A DNA stretch of 42,195 nt from Actinomycetota bacterium (GTDB lineage: Bacteria; Actinomycetota; Actinomycetes; Mycobacteriales; HKI-0501), in assembly GCA_030840805.1 (NCBI GenBank), contig JAVEDU010000057.1:1-42195 (forward strand). The letters are read 5' to 3'. Below, piece after piece: positions 31,220-40,300 of the stretch. A program made the position numbers and the translations under genes. Numbering within the stretch: the stretch's first letter is position 1; the number at the start of each line of letters is the position of its first letter. The notes under the pieces were generated by a model. It saw only the letters and a program-made list of their open reading frames with translations, had not been told where the DNA came from and did no database searches.

Positions 31220-32958
31220 CGCCGGACGTCCACGAAGATCGGGTTCGAGTAGAACCACAGGTCCTGCCACGGGTCGGCGTTGCCGCGGACGTCGGCGGCC
31301 GGACCGTGCGGGTCCACCCGCGCCCCGAGCAGGCCCGGCTGCGACCGCCTGCCGTCGGTGCCCCGGAGCCGCAGGTAGAACGGCCGGGAGACGTCCCGCA
31401 GATCGATGTTCAGCACGATCCGGCCGCGCCGGCCCGCGACGTCGAACGACGTCGCGACCCGGGTGTCCGGGGTGGCGAACGTGTCCCGGTCGGCGGCGGG
31501 ACCGGTGACCTCGCCGCGGATGACGTCCACCCGGGTCAGTTTCGGCACCTCGCCGTGGTAGTTCGGGCGCCGGGCCGGGTCGATCGTGACGGTGAGCCGC
31601 AGCCGGGCGCCCCGCCGGACCCGGAGGAACCCGCCGAGGGTCGCCCCGCGCTCGTCCCGGCCGTGTTCGGCGAGCCGGACGTCGAGGCCGTCGATCAGCT
31701 GGCCGTGGTCCACCCACACCCGGCCGGCGCGCAGGCCCGCCATCACGTCGGTGTAGCCGTACCGGGCCGCGCCGACGTGGGTGCGGCTGTAGCAGCCGGG
31801 GAAGAAGTCGCCCTGCGTCGGGACCGGCGCGCCGCCGGAGACCGGGTCGGGGTACTGCCCGTCGGTGTCGAAGGAGTGGCCCGGCGCGAACGCGCCCCGC
31901 ACCTGGTCGTCGCCGTACACCGAGTGCGAGTCGGAGTTGGCGGAGATCCACCACGGGCGGCCCTCGGCGAGCAGCGAGTCCCACATCCCGCCCACGGTCG
32001 CGGTCATCCAGTCGAAGCCGCCGTAGGTCACATAGGACGCCAGCGGGTACGCCGGGAACGACTGGGCGGACGGCCCGCTGTCGTAGTAGCCGCGGCCGTT
32101 GGTCTGGTGCCCGGGTCCGGGGATCGCGGCGGCCTGGTGGCCGGGGGCACCCTCGAACCCGACGGCGATCTCCGGAGCCGCGTCACGCCAGGCGCGGATC
32201 TCGTGGGGGGAGTCGAGGCCCTTGCGGGCGGGGTGGTTCGCGAGCATCAGGGCGTCCGCGACCGTGCCGGCCCGCCGGTGCTCGGCGAGGAACCTCAGGC
32301 CGGCGACCGCGAGCGCCTCGTTCTTCGCGGTGTTCGGCCCGCCGGGCGTGCCGTCCGTCGCGCCCGCGACGGCGCCGTCGTACCCGGTCTCGAACTGCTT
32401 GAGCAGCGACACCTCGTTCGCCCCCGGTGCGACGAACACCGTGCCGTGCTCGGCGGCCGGGATGTTCCACTCCAGGCCCTGGAACACCAGCGTGCGCGGG
32501 TTCGCGGCGCGGGCGGCGCGGATGTGCGGGTTCACGTTCTCCACGCCGATCTTCGCGTGGGCGTTGGACCCGTGGTCGGTGATGACCAGCCAGTCCAGGC
32601 CGTACTGGGCGGCGTGCCGGGCCTGGTCCTCCACGCGGTACAGGCCGTCGGGGCTGAACTGGGTGTGGATGTGGTGGTCGCCGGCGAGGAACGTCAGCCG
32701 CTCCTGGTCGTGCCGGCGGCGGTACGCCTCGGCCGCCTCCGCGTCGGCGGGCCCGGCCGCGGCCGGTGTGGCGCCGAACGCGCCCAGCGCCGTGGCGCCC
32801 GCGCCCATCAGGCCGGCGTTGCGCAGCAGGGTGCGGCGCGACAGCGCCCGGGGGCTCAGCTCGGTGTCGGGGACGGTGGGGTCGGCCCACTCCGGCGGCG
32901 GCGGCGCGTGATCGTGGGAGTGGTCGTGGGGATGGTCGTGCCCGTGGTCGTGCGCCAT
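31216..32958 (-). CDS. Tat-exported PHP-domain phosphoesterase with His-rich leader
   Basis: A 580-residue protein. Residues 3-17 hold eight His at alternate positions (AHDHGHDHPHDHSHDH). A Tat signal follows, with the twin arginine in SRRTLLRNAG at 40-49 and a hydrophobic stretch to ~68. The PHP domain begins near 90: GDHHIHTQFSPDG gives the His-x-His pair 96/98, LVITDHGSN supplies Asp128/His129, and GLEWNIP a Glu near 165. PHP domains are trinuclear metal phosphoesterases. The C-terminal ~120 residues look like a beta-sandwich. Cofactor loading before Tat export would suit an N-terminal metal-binding leader; that is inference. It starts at ATG 32958 with GGAG upstream and overlaps the next gene by 4 nt. 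Confidence 0.82.
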   Translation of the reverse strand: MAHDHGHDHPHDHSHDHAPPPPEWADPTVPDTELSPRALSRRTLLRNAGLMGAGATALGAFGATPAAAGPADAEAAEAYRRRHDQERLTFLAGDHHIHTQFSPDGLYRVEDQARHAAQYGLDWLVITDHGSNAHAKIGVENVNPHIRAARAANPRTLVFQGLEWNIPAAEHGTVFVAPGANEVSLLKQFETGYDGAVAGATDGTPGGPNTAKNEALAVAGLRFLAEHRRAGTVADALMLANHPARKGLDSPHEIRAWRDAAPEIAVGFEGAPGHQAAAIPGPGHQTNGRGYYDSGPSAQSFPAYPLASYVTYGGFDWMTATVGGMWDSLLAEGRPWWISANSDSHSVYGDDQVRGAFAPGHSFDTDGQYPDPVSGGAPVPTQGDFFPGCYSRTHVGAARYGYTDVMAGLRAGRVWVDHGQLIDGLDVRLAEHGRDERGATLGGFLRVRRGARLRLTVTIDPARRPNYHGEVPKLTRVDVIRGEVTGPAADRDTFATPDTRVATSFDVAGRRGRIVLNIDLRDVSRPFYLRLRGTDGRRSQPGLLGARVDPHGPAADVRGNADPWQDLWFYSNPIFVDVRR

Positions 32959-33139
32959 GGCTGCTCCAGGTTCCGGCCGGTCCAGGTTCGGGTCGGCAAC
33001 GGGCGGAACGCTAGGGGCGCCAGACGTCCGGCCATCGGGACCGGGGTGGCCGGTCGGCAAACATTGCCGGGCCCGCACATGTCCCCGGACATCCGGTGGC
33101 CCCCCGGTGTGCGAACAGGTCTGTGGGGTAATTCCGGGG

Positions 33140-33168
33140 TTGACGGGAAGACCGACCGGTCTGATCCT
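33140..33168 (+). promoter_or_regulatory. Possible vegetative promoter of the DUF4193 gene
   Basis: TTGACG at 33140 and GATCCT at 33163 are 17 nt apart, about 70 nt before the GTG start. The -35 is good, the -10 weak. This 281-nt divergent region otherwise shows no structure I can name. Confidence 0.3.
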
Positions 33169-33239
33169 TACGTCACGGAATGTGCCTTCATGATCGCAAC
33201 CTGTTCAGCCGCCCCTACTCCGACCGGAGGTGACCCACC

Positions 33240-33539
33240 GTGGCAACCGACTATGACGCCCCGCGCCGCGGGGTCGACGTGCTCGACACCGTCGATGATG
33301 TCTCGACGCTCGGCCGGGTCACCCGGGACCGGTCACGTTCGTCCGATGTGGACGCCCCGGAGGTGGCCGATGCCGTGGACCTCCCCGGCGCCGATCTGTC
33401 CGGTGAGGAGCTCGTCGTCGTGGTCGAGCCGATGCGCACGGACGAGTTCCGCTGCGGGAGCTGCTTCCTCGTGCAGAGCCGCCATCTCGTCGCCGACGAG
33501 CGACGGGGCGCGCCGATCTGCCGCGACTGCGCCGCCTGA
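33240..33539 (+). CDS. DUF4193-family small Cys-rich protein
   Basis: A 99-residue protein that opens MATDYDAPR, the signature of the DUF4193 family found across actinobacteria. It has an acidic middle (GADLSGEELVVVVEPMRTDEF), then two Cys pairs, CGSC and CRDC, separated by ~20 residues, which look like a zinc ribbon. The function is unknown. The GTG start has GGAGGTGA upstream, a strong RBS, which fits high expression. The family is widely conserved, so this locus is likely core chromosome. Confidence 0.88.
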   Translation: MATDYDAPRRGVDVLDTVDDVSTLGRVTRDRSRSSDVDAPEVADAVDLPGADLSGEELVVVVEPMRTDEFRCGSCFLVQSRHLVADERRGAPICRDCAA

Positions 33540-33552
33540 ATCGTCGGTGGAC

Positions 33553-33570
33553 CTCCGGCGACGGCCGGAG
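33553..33570 (+). terminator. Hairpin after DUF4193 gene
   Basis: CTCCGGC and GCCGGAG pair over 7 bp around GACG, between the DUF4193 stop and the RBS of the next gene. No T-run. It could separate the two transcripts. Confidence 0.4.
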
Positions 33571-33582
33571 TAGGAAGGGGTG

Positions 33583-35112
33583 ATGGCGGAGCGATACCGC
33601 GAAACCGAGCGCAAGTACGACGTGGACGAGGCGTTCGAGTTGCCGGTGCTCGCCGGGAGCGACCCGGTCGTGGGGGTCCACGGTCCGGTCGAGGAGCTCC
33701 TCGACGCCACCTACTACGACACCGCGGACCACCGGCTCGCCGCGGCCCGCACGACGCTGAGGCGGCGGACGGGCGGTGTCGACGCGGGCTGGCACCTGAA
33801 GCTCCCGGTCTCGGACGGCACCCGCGACGAGGTCCGGGTACCTCTCGACGGTGAGGGGGCCGCCCTGCCGCCCGAGCTGGCGTCGCTGTCCCGGGGTGTC
33901 ACCCGCGGCCGGGAGGTGGCTCCGGTCGTCCGGCTGCGCACCGCGCGCTCGGTGTACCGGCTGACCGGTACGGACCCGAGCGGCGCCGAGGTGACGCTGG
34001 CCGAGGTGAGCGACGACCGGGTCGTCGCCCAGGGGATGAGTCTCGGCCTGGAGATCCTGGCGTGGCGCGAGGTCGAGGTCGAGCTGGTCGACGGCGACGC
34101 CGAGGTGCTCGACGTGGTCGAGCGGCTGCTGCGGCGGGCCGGTGCGGTGCCGTCGGCCTCCGCCTCGAAGCTCGCCAGGGCGCTCGGCCGCCTCCCGTCG
34201 GCCGCACCGTCCGGGCGGCCGCCGGGGCGGAGGTCGCCCGCGGCCGAGGTCGTCGGTGCCTACCTGCGGGAACAGGTCGAGTACCTCACCGCGCAGGATC
34301 CCCGGGTGCGCCTGGACGAGCCCGACTCGATCCACCAGATGCGCGTCGCCAGCCGGCAGCTGCGGAGCGTCCTCGGGGCGTACCACCCGCTGTTCGACCG
34401 GGAGGTCACCGATCCGATCCGGGCCGAGCTCAAATGGCTTGCCGGGGTGCTCGGCGAGGCGCGGGACGCCGAGGTCATGCACGAGCGGCTCCGCGCCCTG
34501 GTGGCCGCGGAGCCGGACGACCTGGTCCTGGGTCCGGTGGTGGCCCGGATCGACGGCGAGCTGAGCTCCCGGTACCGGGACGCGCACGCCGAGGTGATCG
34601 CGACGCTCGACGGGGAGCGGTACCTGGCCCTCCTGGGCGCGCTCGACGCGCTCCTGACCGCGCCGCCGTTGTCCGACGTGGCCGCCGGCCGGGCCGCCGA
34701 CGTGATCCCGCGCCGGGTCCGCACGACCTGGCGACGGGTCCGCGACGCGGCGTCGGCCGCCGACACCGCGCCGCCGGAGCGGCGGGACGAGGCCCTCCAC
34801 GAGGTGCGCAAGGCCGCGAAGCGCGCCCGGTACGCGAGCGAGGCGGTGCGCTCGGTGTTCGGCGCGGACGCGAAGGACTTCGGCCGGCAGATGAAGGCGG
34901 TCCAGAGCGTGCTCGGCGACCAGCACGACAGCGTGGTCACCCGGGCGGAGCTCCGGGCGATGGCGAGCCGGGCCTTCCTCGCCGGGGAGAACGGCTTCAC
35001 GTTCGGCCGGATGCACGCCCGCGAGCAGGAGCTGGGCAGCGCGCTGACCGAGGCGTACGGCGGAGTCTGGTCCGAGGCCGCCGCGAAGAGGCTCCGCCGC
35101 TGGCTGCGGTGA
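33583..35112 (+). CDS. CYTH-CHAD domain protein
   Basis: A 509-residue two-domain protein. The CYTH domain is at ~1-200: the ExExK metal/phosphate motif is ETERK at 7-11, followed by the alternating basic and acidic strands of the triphosphate tunnel fold (TLRRRTGGVDAGWHLKLPV, RSVYRLTG). The CHAD domain starts near 222, with the conserved HQMRVASRQLRSVLGAY and later EVRKAAKRARYASEAV helices, whose His and Arg/Lys residues bind polyphosphate. Such proteins hydrolyse tripolyphosphate or bind polyphosphate granules. I chose ATG 33583 after AGGAAGGGG. It is 67 nt upstream of a receiver-HPt gene, with no evident functional tie. Confidence 0.9.
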   Translation: MAERYRETERKYDVDEAFELPVLAGSDPVVGVHGPVEELLDATYYDTADHRLAAARTTLRRRTGGVDAGWHLKLPVSDGTRDEVRVPLDGEGAALPPELASLSRGVTRGREVAPVVRLRTARSVYRLTGTDPSGAEVTLAEVSDDRVVAQGMSLGLEILAWREVEVELVDGDAEVLDVVERLLRRAGAVPSASASKLARALGRLPSAAPSGRPPGRRSPAAEVVGAYLREQVEYLTAQDPRVRLDEPDSIHQMRVASRQLRSVLGAYHPLFDREVTDPIRAELKWLAGVLGEARDAEVMHERLRALVAAEPDDLVLGPVVARIDGELSSRYRDAHAEVIATLDGERYLALLGALDALLTAPPLSDVAAGRAADVIPRRVRTTWRRVRDAASAADTAPPERRDEALHEVRKAAKRARYASEAVRSVFGADAKDFGRQMKAVQSVLGDQHDSVVTRAELRAMASRAFLAGENGFTFGRMHAREQELGSALTEAYGGVWSEAAAKRLRRWLR

Positions 35113-35179
35113 CGGCGCGGCGCCCGCGCCCGGCGGTCCGCACCGGACAGGATGGCGCGGAGCGGCACAAGGGGGTGTC

Positions 35180-35953
35180 ATGGCGGAGCGGGTGCTCCTC
35201 GTCGAGGACAACGAGATCGACCGGATGGTGGCCACCGCGTTCCTCGGGCGGCTCGGGTACGAGACGGAGACGGCCGCCGACGGCGACCGGGCCCTGGCCA
35301 TGCTCGCGGCGGGGTCCTACGACGCGGTGCTGCTGGACTGCAGACTGCCGGGCCGAGACGGGTTCGAGGTCGCGGCGGAGCTCCGGCGCCGGGAGGGGAC
35401 CGGGCCGCGCACTCCCGTCCTCGCGCTGAGCGCCGCCGCCGTGGCGGAGGCGAACCGGTGCCGCGCCGCCGGGATGGACGAGGTGCTCGCCAAACCGGTC
35501 ACCCTGACGACGCTCGGGGCGGCCCTGGCGCGCTGGGTCAGGCCCGCTGCGGCGGCGCCGCGTACCGGTGGCCCCACCCCGGTTCCGGCCGCACCCACCG
35601 GCGCGCTCGACCCCGCCCGGCTGGCCGAGCTGCGGGGCCCCGATCCCGCCGGGTACGCCGAGCTGATGGCCGACCTCGCGCGGTCCTTCGCCCGGCGGGG
35701 GACCGAGCTGCTCGACCGCCTGACCGCCGCCGTCCACCGCGGCGACGCGGCCGGGGCCGCGATGGAGGCCCACGCCCTCAAGGGGTCCGCCGGCAACCTC
35801 GGGGCCGCCCGGCTGGCCGGGCTCGCCGCCGACGTGGAGAGGCTGGCGCGCCGCGGCGAGCTCACCGGCGCCCGGGAGATCCTGCCGGGCATGGCGGCCG
35901 AAATCGGGCAGGTCCGGCGTGAACTGGCGGAGCTGACCGCCACCGGCGGCTGA
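35180..35953 (+). CDS. Receiver-HPt phosphorelay protein
   Basis: A 257-residue protein. The receiver at 1-~120 has the acidic patch at Glu9/Asp10, phospho-acceptor Asp53 (LLDCRLPGRDG) and Lys in EVLAKPVTL. After a Pro/Ala linker an HPt domain at ~150-257 holds the phospho-His in MEAHALKGSAGNLGA. There is no DNA-binding or enzymatic output, so it should carry phosphate between a kinase and another receiver. The hybrid kinase and two other receiver proteins encoded next are likely partners, though the kinase already has its own HPt. The start is ATG 35180, with no strong RBS (GGGGGTGTC just upstream). Confidence 0.88.
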   Translation: MAERVLLVEDNEIDRMVATAFLGRLGYETETAADGDRALAMLAAGSYDAVLLDCRLPGRDGFEVAAELRRREGTGPRTPVLALSAAAVAEANRCRAAGMDEVLAKPVTLTTLGAALARWVRPAAAAPRTGGPTPVPAAPTGALDPARLAELRGPDPAGYAELMADLARSFARRGTELLDRLTAAVHRGDAAGAAMEAHALKGSAGNLGAARLAGLAADVERLARRGELTGAREILPGMAAEIGQVRRELAELTATGG

Positions 35954-36052
35954 GCACGCGGCGGGTTCGCTCACACCGCGTGGCGCCGACCAGTACCTTG
36001 CGTACGGGAGTCAGGTCGCCGGGGCGGCGACCACGCTCAAGCGGAGGACCTC

Positions 36053-36445
36053 ATGGCGCGCATCCTGGTCGTCGACGACGATCCCGACATCCGGGGACTT
36101 GTCCTGCGCCGGACCGAGGCAGCCGGGCACCAGGTGCTCGGCGCCGCCGACGCCGCCGAGGCACTCGCGCTGGTCCGGGAGAAGGGCGCGCCCGAGGTCG
36201 TGGTCCTCGACGTCGTGATGCCGGAGACGGACGGGCTCACCCTGCTGGGTCAGCTCCGGGCCGAGACCGGGCAGCCCGCGCTGCCGGCGGTGTTCCTCAG
36301 CGGGCGGATCGAGGCCGACGACATCGAGGCCGGCCGTGCGCTCGGCGCCCGGTACCTCACCAAGCCGTTCGTGGCGTCCGCCCTGCTGGGCGCGATCGAC
36401 GCCGCGCTCGCCGACGTCACGGGGACCCGGCAGACGGGCTGGTGA
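36053..36445 (+). CDS. Single-domain response regulator
   Basis: A 130-residue stand-alone receiver: acidic pocket DDD at 8-10, phospho-acceptor Asp53 (VVLDVVMPETDG), a conserved Ser in VFLSGRIEADD, and Lys in YLTKPF. It has no output domain, as in CheY- and DivK-like messengers. The RBS is AGGACC. Its last 29 nt overlap, in opposite orientation, the end of the GGDEF gene, an unusual convergent overlap. It may shuttle phosphate from the neighbouring hybrid kinase. Confidence 0.88.
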   Translation: MARILVVDDDPDIRGLVLRRTEAAGHQVLGAADAAEALALVREKGAPEVVVLDVVMPETDGLTLLGQLRAETGQPALPAVFLSGRIEADDIEAGRALGARYLTKPFVASALLGAIDAALADVTGTRQTGW

Positions 36446-37376
36446 CCGCCGGGGCCGGGAGCTCCGCCGCCTCCGCGGCCACCACGGCGTTCCGGCCGTT
36501 CGCCTTCGCCCGGTAGAGCGCCTGGTCGGCCCGCTGCAGCACGGCGGCGGTGTCCGGGAACTCCGGTGTCAGCCCGGCCACCCCGGCGCTCACGGTCAGC
36601 ACGCCGTACTCGGGGTTGCCGCTGTGCGGCAGCGCCCGTTCGAGGATCGAGGCGCGGGTGCGGTGCAGCGCCGCGAGGGCCGTCTCCACCGACTGCTCCG
36701 GGAAGACGCAGAGGAACTCCTCGCCGCCGTACCGGTAGCAGCTGTCGCCCACGCGGGAGGTGTTCGCGAGCACCTCGCCGACCATCCGCAGGGCCGCGTC
36801 GCCCGCCGGGTGCCCGTACCGGTCGTTGAACGCCTTGAAGTGGTCGACATCGAGAAGCGCGACGCTGTACCGGTGCCCGTACCGGGTCACCCGGTCCGCC
36901 AGCGAGGCGAGGTCCTCCTGCAGCTGGAGGCGGTTGCTCAGCCCGGTGAGCGGGTCACGGCGGGCGGCCGTCCGCAGCTCGATGTTCAGCCCCTCGAGCC
37001 GGCGGTGCAGCGCGCTGACCCGCTCGGCCGCGATCAGCCGGAGCTGGAGCTCGTCCCGGTTCAGCGGCTTCGACAGATAGTCGTCCGCCCCGGCGAGCAT
37101 GCCCTCGCGGGCCTGGGCCGGCTGGTGCAGCCCGCTCGCCAGCACGACGTAGGTGTACCCGGCGTCGAGTTCGTCCCGGATCCGCCGGCACAGCTCCAGG
37201 CCGTCCATGTCGGGCATCACCCGGTCGCTGATCACGACGTCGACCGGCGACTCCTGGAGCAGCGACCACGCCTCGCAGCCGCTCGCGGCGAGCACGCACT
37301 CGTGGCCCAGCGAGGTCACCATGGCCTGCACGACCACGCGCGACACGGCGTCGTCGTCGACGGCGAGGATCTTCAC
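36417..37376 (-). CDS. Response regulator with GGDEF output (diguanylate cyclase)
   Basis: A 319-residue PleD-like protein that should make cyclic di-GMP when phosphorylated. The receiver has acceptor Asp51 (VVISDRVMPDMDG) and Lys in DDYLSKPL. A coiled linker at ~110-138 leads to the GGDEF domain, with DPLTGLSNR at 141 and the active-site loop GGEEF at 217-221. The product-inhibition site RxxD is present (RVGD, 208-211) exactly five residues before it, so feedback control is expected. It starts GTG 37376, overlapping the hybrid-kinase stop (GTGA), which makes the kinase its probable phosphodonor. An HD-GYP protein at the left edge shows that cyclic di-GMP signalling may recur in the region. 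Confidence 0.92.
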   Translation of the reverse strand: MKILAVDDDAVSRVVVQAMVTSLGHECVLAASGCEAWSLLQESPVDVVISDRVMPDMDGLELCRRIRDELDAGYTYVVLASGLHQPAQAREGMLAGADDYLSKPLNRDELQLRLIAAERVSALHRRLEGLNIELRTAARRDPLTGLSNRLQLQEDLASLADRVTRYGHRYSVALLDVDHFKAFNDRYGHPAGDAALRMVGEVLANTSRVGDSCYRYGGEEFLCVFPEQSVETALAALHRTRASILERALPHSGNPEYGVLTVSAGVAGLTPEFPDTAAVLQRADQALYRAKANGRNAVVAAEAAELPAPAVTSPSAGSP

Positions 37377-40300
37377 TTCGTCTCCCGGCCCTGGTCGTCG
37401 CCGCGCAGTCCGTCGAGGGCGGCGGCGACGCGGTGGTACTCGGAGCCGATCCCGGCGGCCTGGGCGACCAGGTCGCCGGTCCCGGTGCGGCCGGACTCCT
37501 CGGCGTCGCGGAGGAGCTCGGCCAGCCGGACGGCGCCGACGATCTGGCTGCTGGACTGCAGGGTGTGGGCGATCCGCGCGACGGTGGCGCCGTCGGCGCC
37601 GTGCGCGGCGGTGACCAGCTCGCCGACCCAGCCGGTGCCCTGGTCGAGATAGCTGTCGAGGACCGCGCGGCGGGTGGCCGGGCCGGCCTCGCCGAGCTGC
37701 TGGAGCAGCCCGTCGAGGGCGGCGGGGTCGATCGGCCCGGGGCAGCCGGCGGCGGTCACCGGGGTGGGGTCGGCGCTCGGCTCGGGCCCGGTCCCGGCCG
37801 GGTCCGAGCCGCGCCGCCCGAACCGCGCCAGGATGTCCTCGAGCTCCTTCGCCCGGACCGGTTTGGCGAGGTACCCGTCCATCCCCGCGGCCGCGCACGC
37901 GTCACGGTCGGAGATCAGCGCGCTCGCGGTCACCGCGACGATGTGGGGCTGGCGGTCGGCGGCCACCTGCGTCCGGATCCGCCGGGTGGCCTCGAGGCCG
38001 TCCATCTCGGGCATGTGGATGTCCATCAGCACGACGTCGTACGGCTGGCGCAGCACCGCGTCCAGGGCCTCCCGGCCGTTGGCCACCGTGTCGACCCGGT
38101 GGCCGATCCGGGCCAGCATGAGCTGACCGACCCGCTGGTTCACCGCGTTGTCCTCGGCGAGCAGGATCCGCAGCGCGGTGCCGGGAGCGGCCGCGAGGCC
38201 GGCGGGGGCCGGGTGGCCGATCTCGTGCCCGGGCCGCAGCGTGCGCGCCACGACGTCGCGCAGCGCCGCCGTCTTCACCGGCTTGGTGAGGTACGCCGCG
38301 AACTGCTCGCCGGTCGGCGGACGGCCGATGCTGGTGAGCAGGATCAGCGGCACGTCCTGCCCGGCCGGCAGCTCCCGCAGCCGCGCGGCCAGCGCGTCGC
38401 CGTCCATCAGCGGCATCGTCATGTCGAGGATCGCCAGGTCGAACGCGTGGCCGGTCGAGATCAGCTCCAGCCCCTCGGCCGGTGTCCCGACGTCCGTGCA
38501 GGACATGCCCCAGCCCTCCAGCTGGAGTCGCAGGATGCGCCGGTTCGTCGGGTTGTCGTCGACGACGAGCACCGACCGGCCGGGCAGGTCCGCCGCGATC
38601 GAGTCCGCCACCGGTGCGCCGGTGTGGAGCGCCGCCGGCAGGGTCGCGGTGAACGTGAACGTGGAGCCGTCGCCGACCGTGCTGGTCACCTCCAGGTTCC
38701 CGCCCATGGCCTGGACGAGGGCGCCGCTGATCGCCAGCCCCAGCCCCGTACCGCCGTGGACCCGGGTGGTGGACGCGTCGACCTGGCTGAACGACTTGAA
38801 CAGCCGGTCCATCCGGTCCGCGGGGATCCCGATGCCGGTGTCGGTGATGGTGAACCGCAGTGTGCCGGGGGCGGCGCCGGGCTCGACGCTGAGCAGGACA
38901 TCGCCGCGCTCGGTGAACTTGACCGCGTTCGACAGCAGGTTCGCGAGCACCTGCCGTACCCGCGTGACGTCCCCGACGACATGGGGCGGGCAGGCCGGGT
39001 CGAGCTCGTACATCAGGTCGAGGTCCTTGGCCGAGGCCGCTGCGGCGACGAGGTCGAGCCCGCTCTCGACGCAGTCGCGCACCGAGAACGGCGCCCGCTC
39101 CAGCTCCAGCTCGCCGGCCTCGATCTTGGAGAAGTCGAGGATGTCGTTGAGGATCCCCAGCAGGGCGTCACCGCTGCTGCGGACCGTCTCGGTGAAGTCC
39201 CGCTGCTGAGGATCGAGGTCGGTGTCGAGCAGCAGCCCGGTCATCCCGATGACGGCGTTCATCGGGGTGCGGATCTCGTGGCTCATCGTGGCGAGGAATG
39301 CCGACTTCGCGGCCGTGGCGGCGACCGCGGCGTCGCGGGCCTCCGCCATGGCCCGGGCGGCGCGTTCCAGCTCCGCCGCCGCCTCGCGGGCCTCGGTGAC
39401 GTCGCGGTTCACGCTGATCAGGCCGGTCACGGCGCCGCTCGCGTCGCGTACCGGCACGGTGATGGACTCGGCGACGCGGGTCGCGCCGTCCCGGTGGACG
39501 AACGGGATGTCCGCATGGAGGCTGTCGTGGTCGGCGAGGTGGGCGACCACCTCGGCGAGCCGGCGGCGCGTCTCGGCGCGGTCGGCCCGGATCGTCGGCA
39601 TGCGGCCCAGGAGGGCGCGCCTCGGCGCGCCGGTGAGGCGTTCGGCCGCGGTGTTGCAGTCGAGCAGCACGCCCTCGGCGTCGGTGATGAACACGGCGTC
39701 GCTGATCGACTCGAACACGATCGCCTGGCGCCGGAGCTCCTCCTCGGCCCGGGTCCGGTCGCTGATGTCGCGGGTCGAGGTGTGGATCTCCAGCAGCGCG
39801 CCGTCCGGTGACCGCACCGCGGTGCTCACCGATTCGACCCGGATCCAGCGCCCGTCGGCGTGCCGGACGCGGAGCCGGAGAATGACCCGGTCGGGACCGT
39901 CGGCGAGGCCGAGGTGCCCGGCCCGGACGTGCTCGATGTCGTCCGGATGGAACACCGTGTTCGGGTGCACGCCGATCAGCGTCTCCGGCTCGACGCCGAG
40001 CAGCGTGCGGGACGCCGGGGAGACGTAGAGCAGCGGGCCGTCGGGGACGTGCCGGGAGATCAGGTCGCTGGAGTTGTGCGCGAGCAGCCGGTAACGCGCC
40101 TCCGACTCGGTGAGCGCGGCCTCGGCGGCGCGGCGGTCGGTGACGTCCTGGCTGGTGCCGGTCACCCGGAACGGCCTGCCGTCGCCGTCGAGCTCGCCCT
40201 CGACGTCGCCGGCGATGTACCGGATCTCGCCGTCGCGGATCGTGCGGTGGTCGAACCGGTGGATGCCGCCGGCCGTCGCGGCACGCCGTACCGCCTCGCG

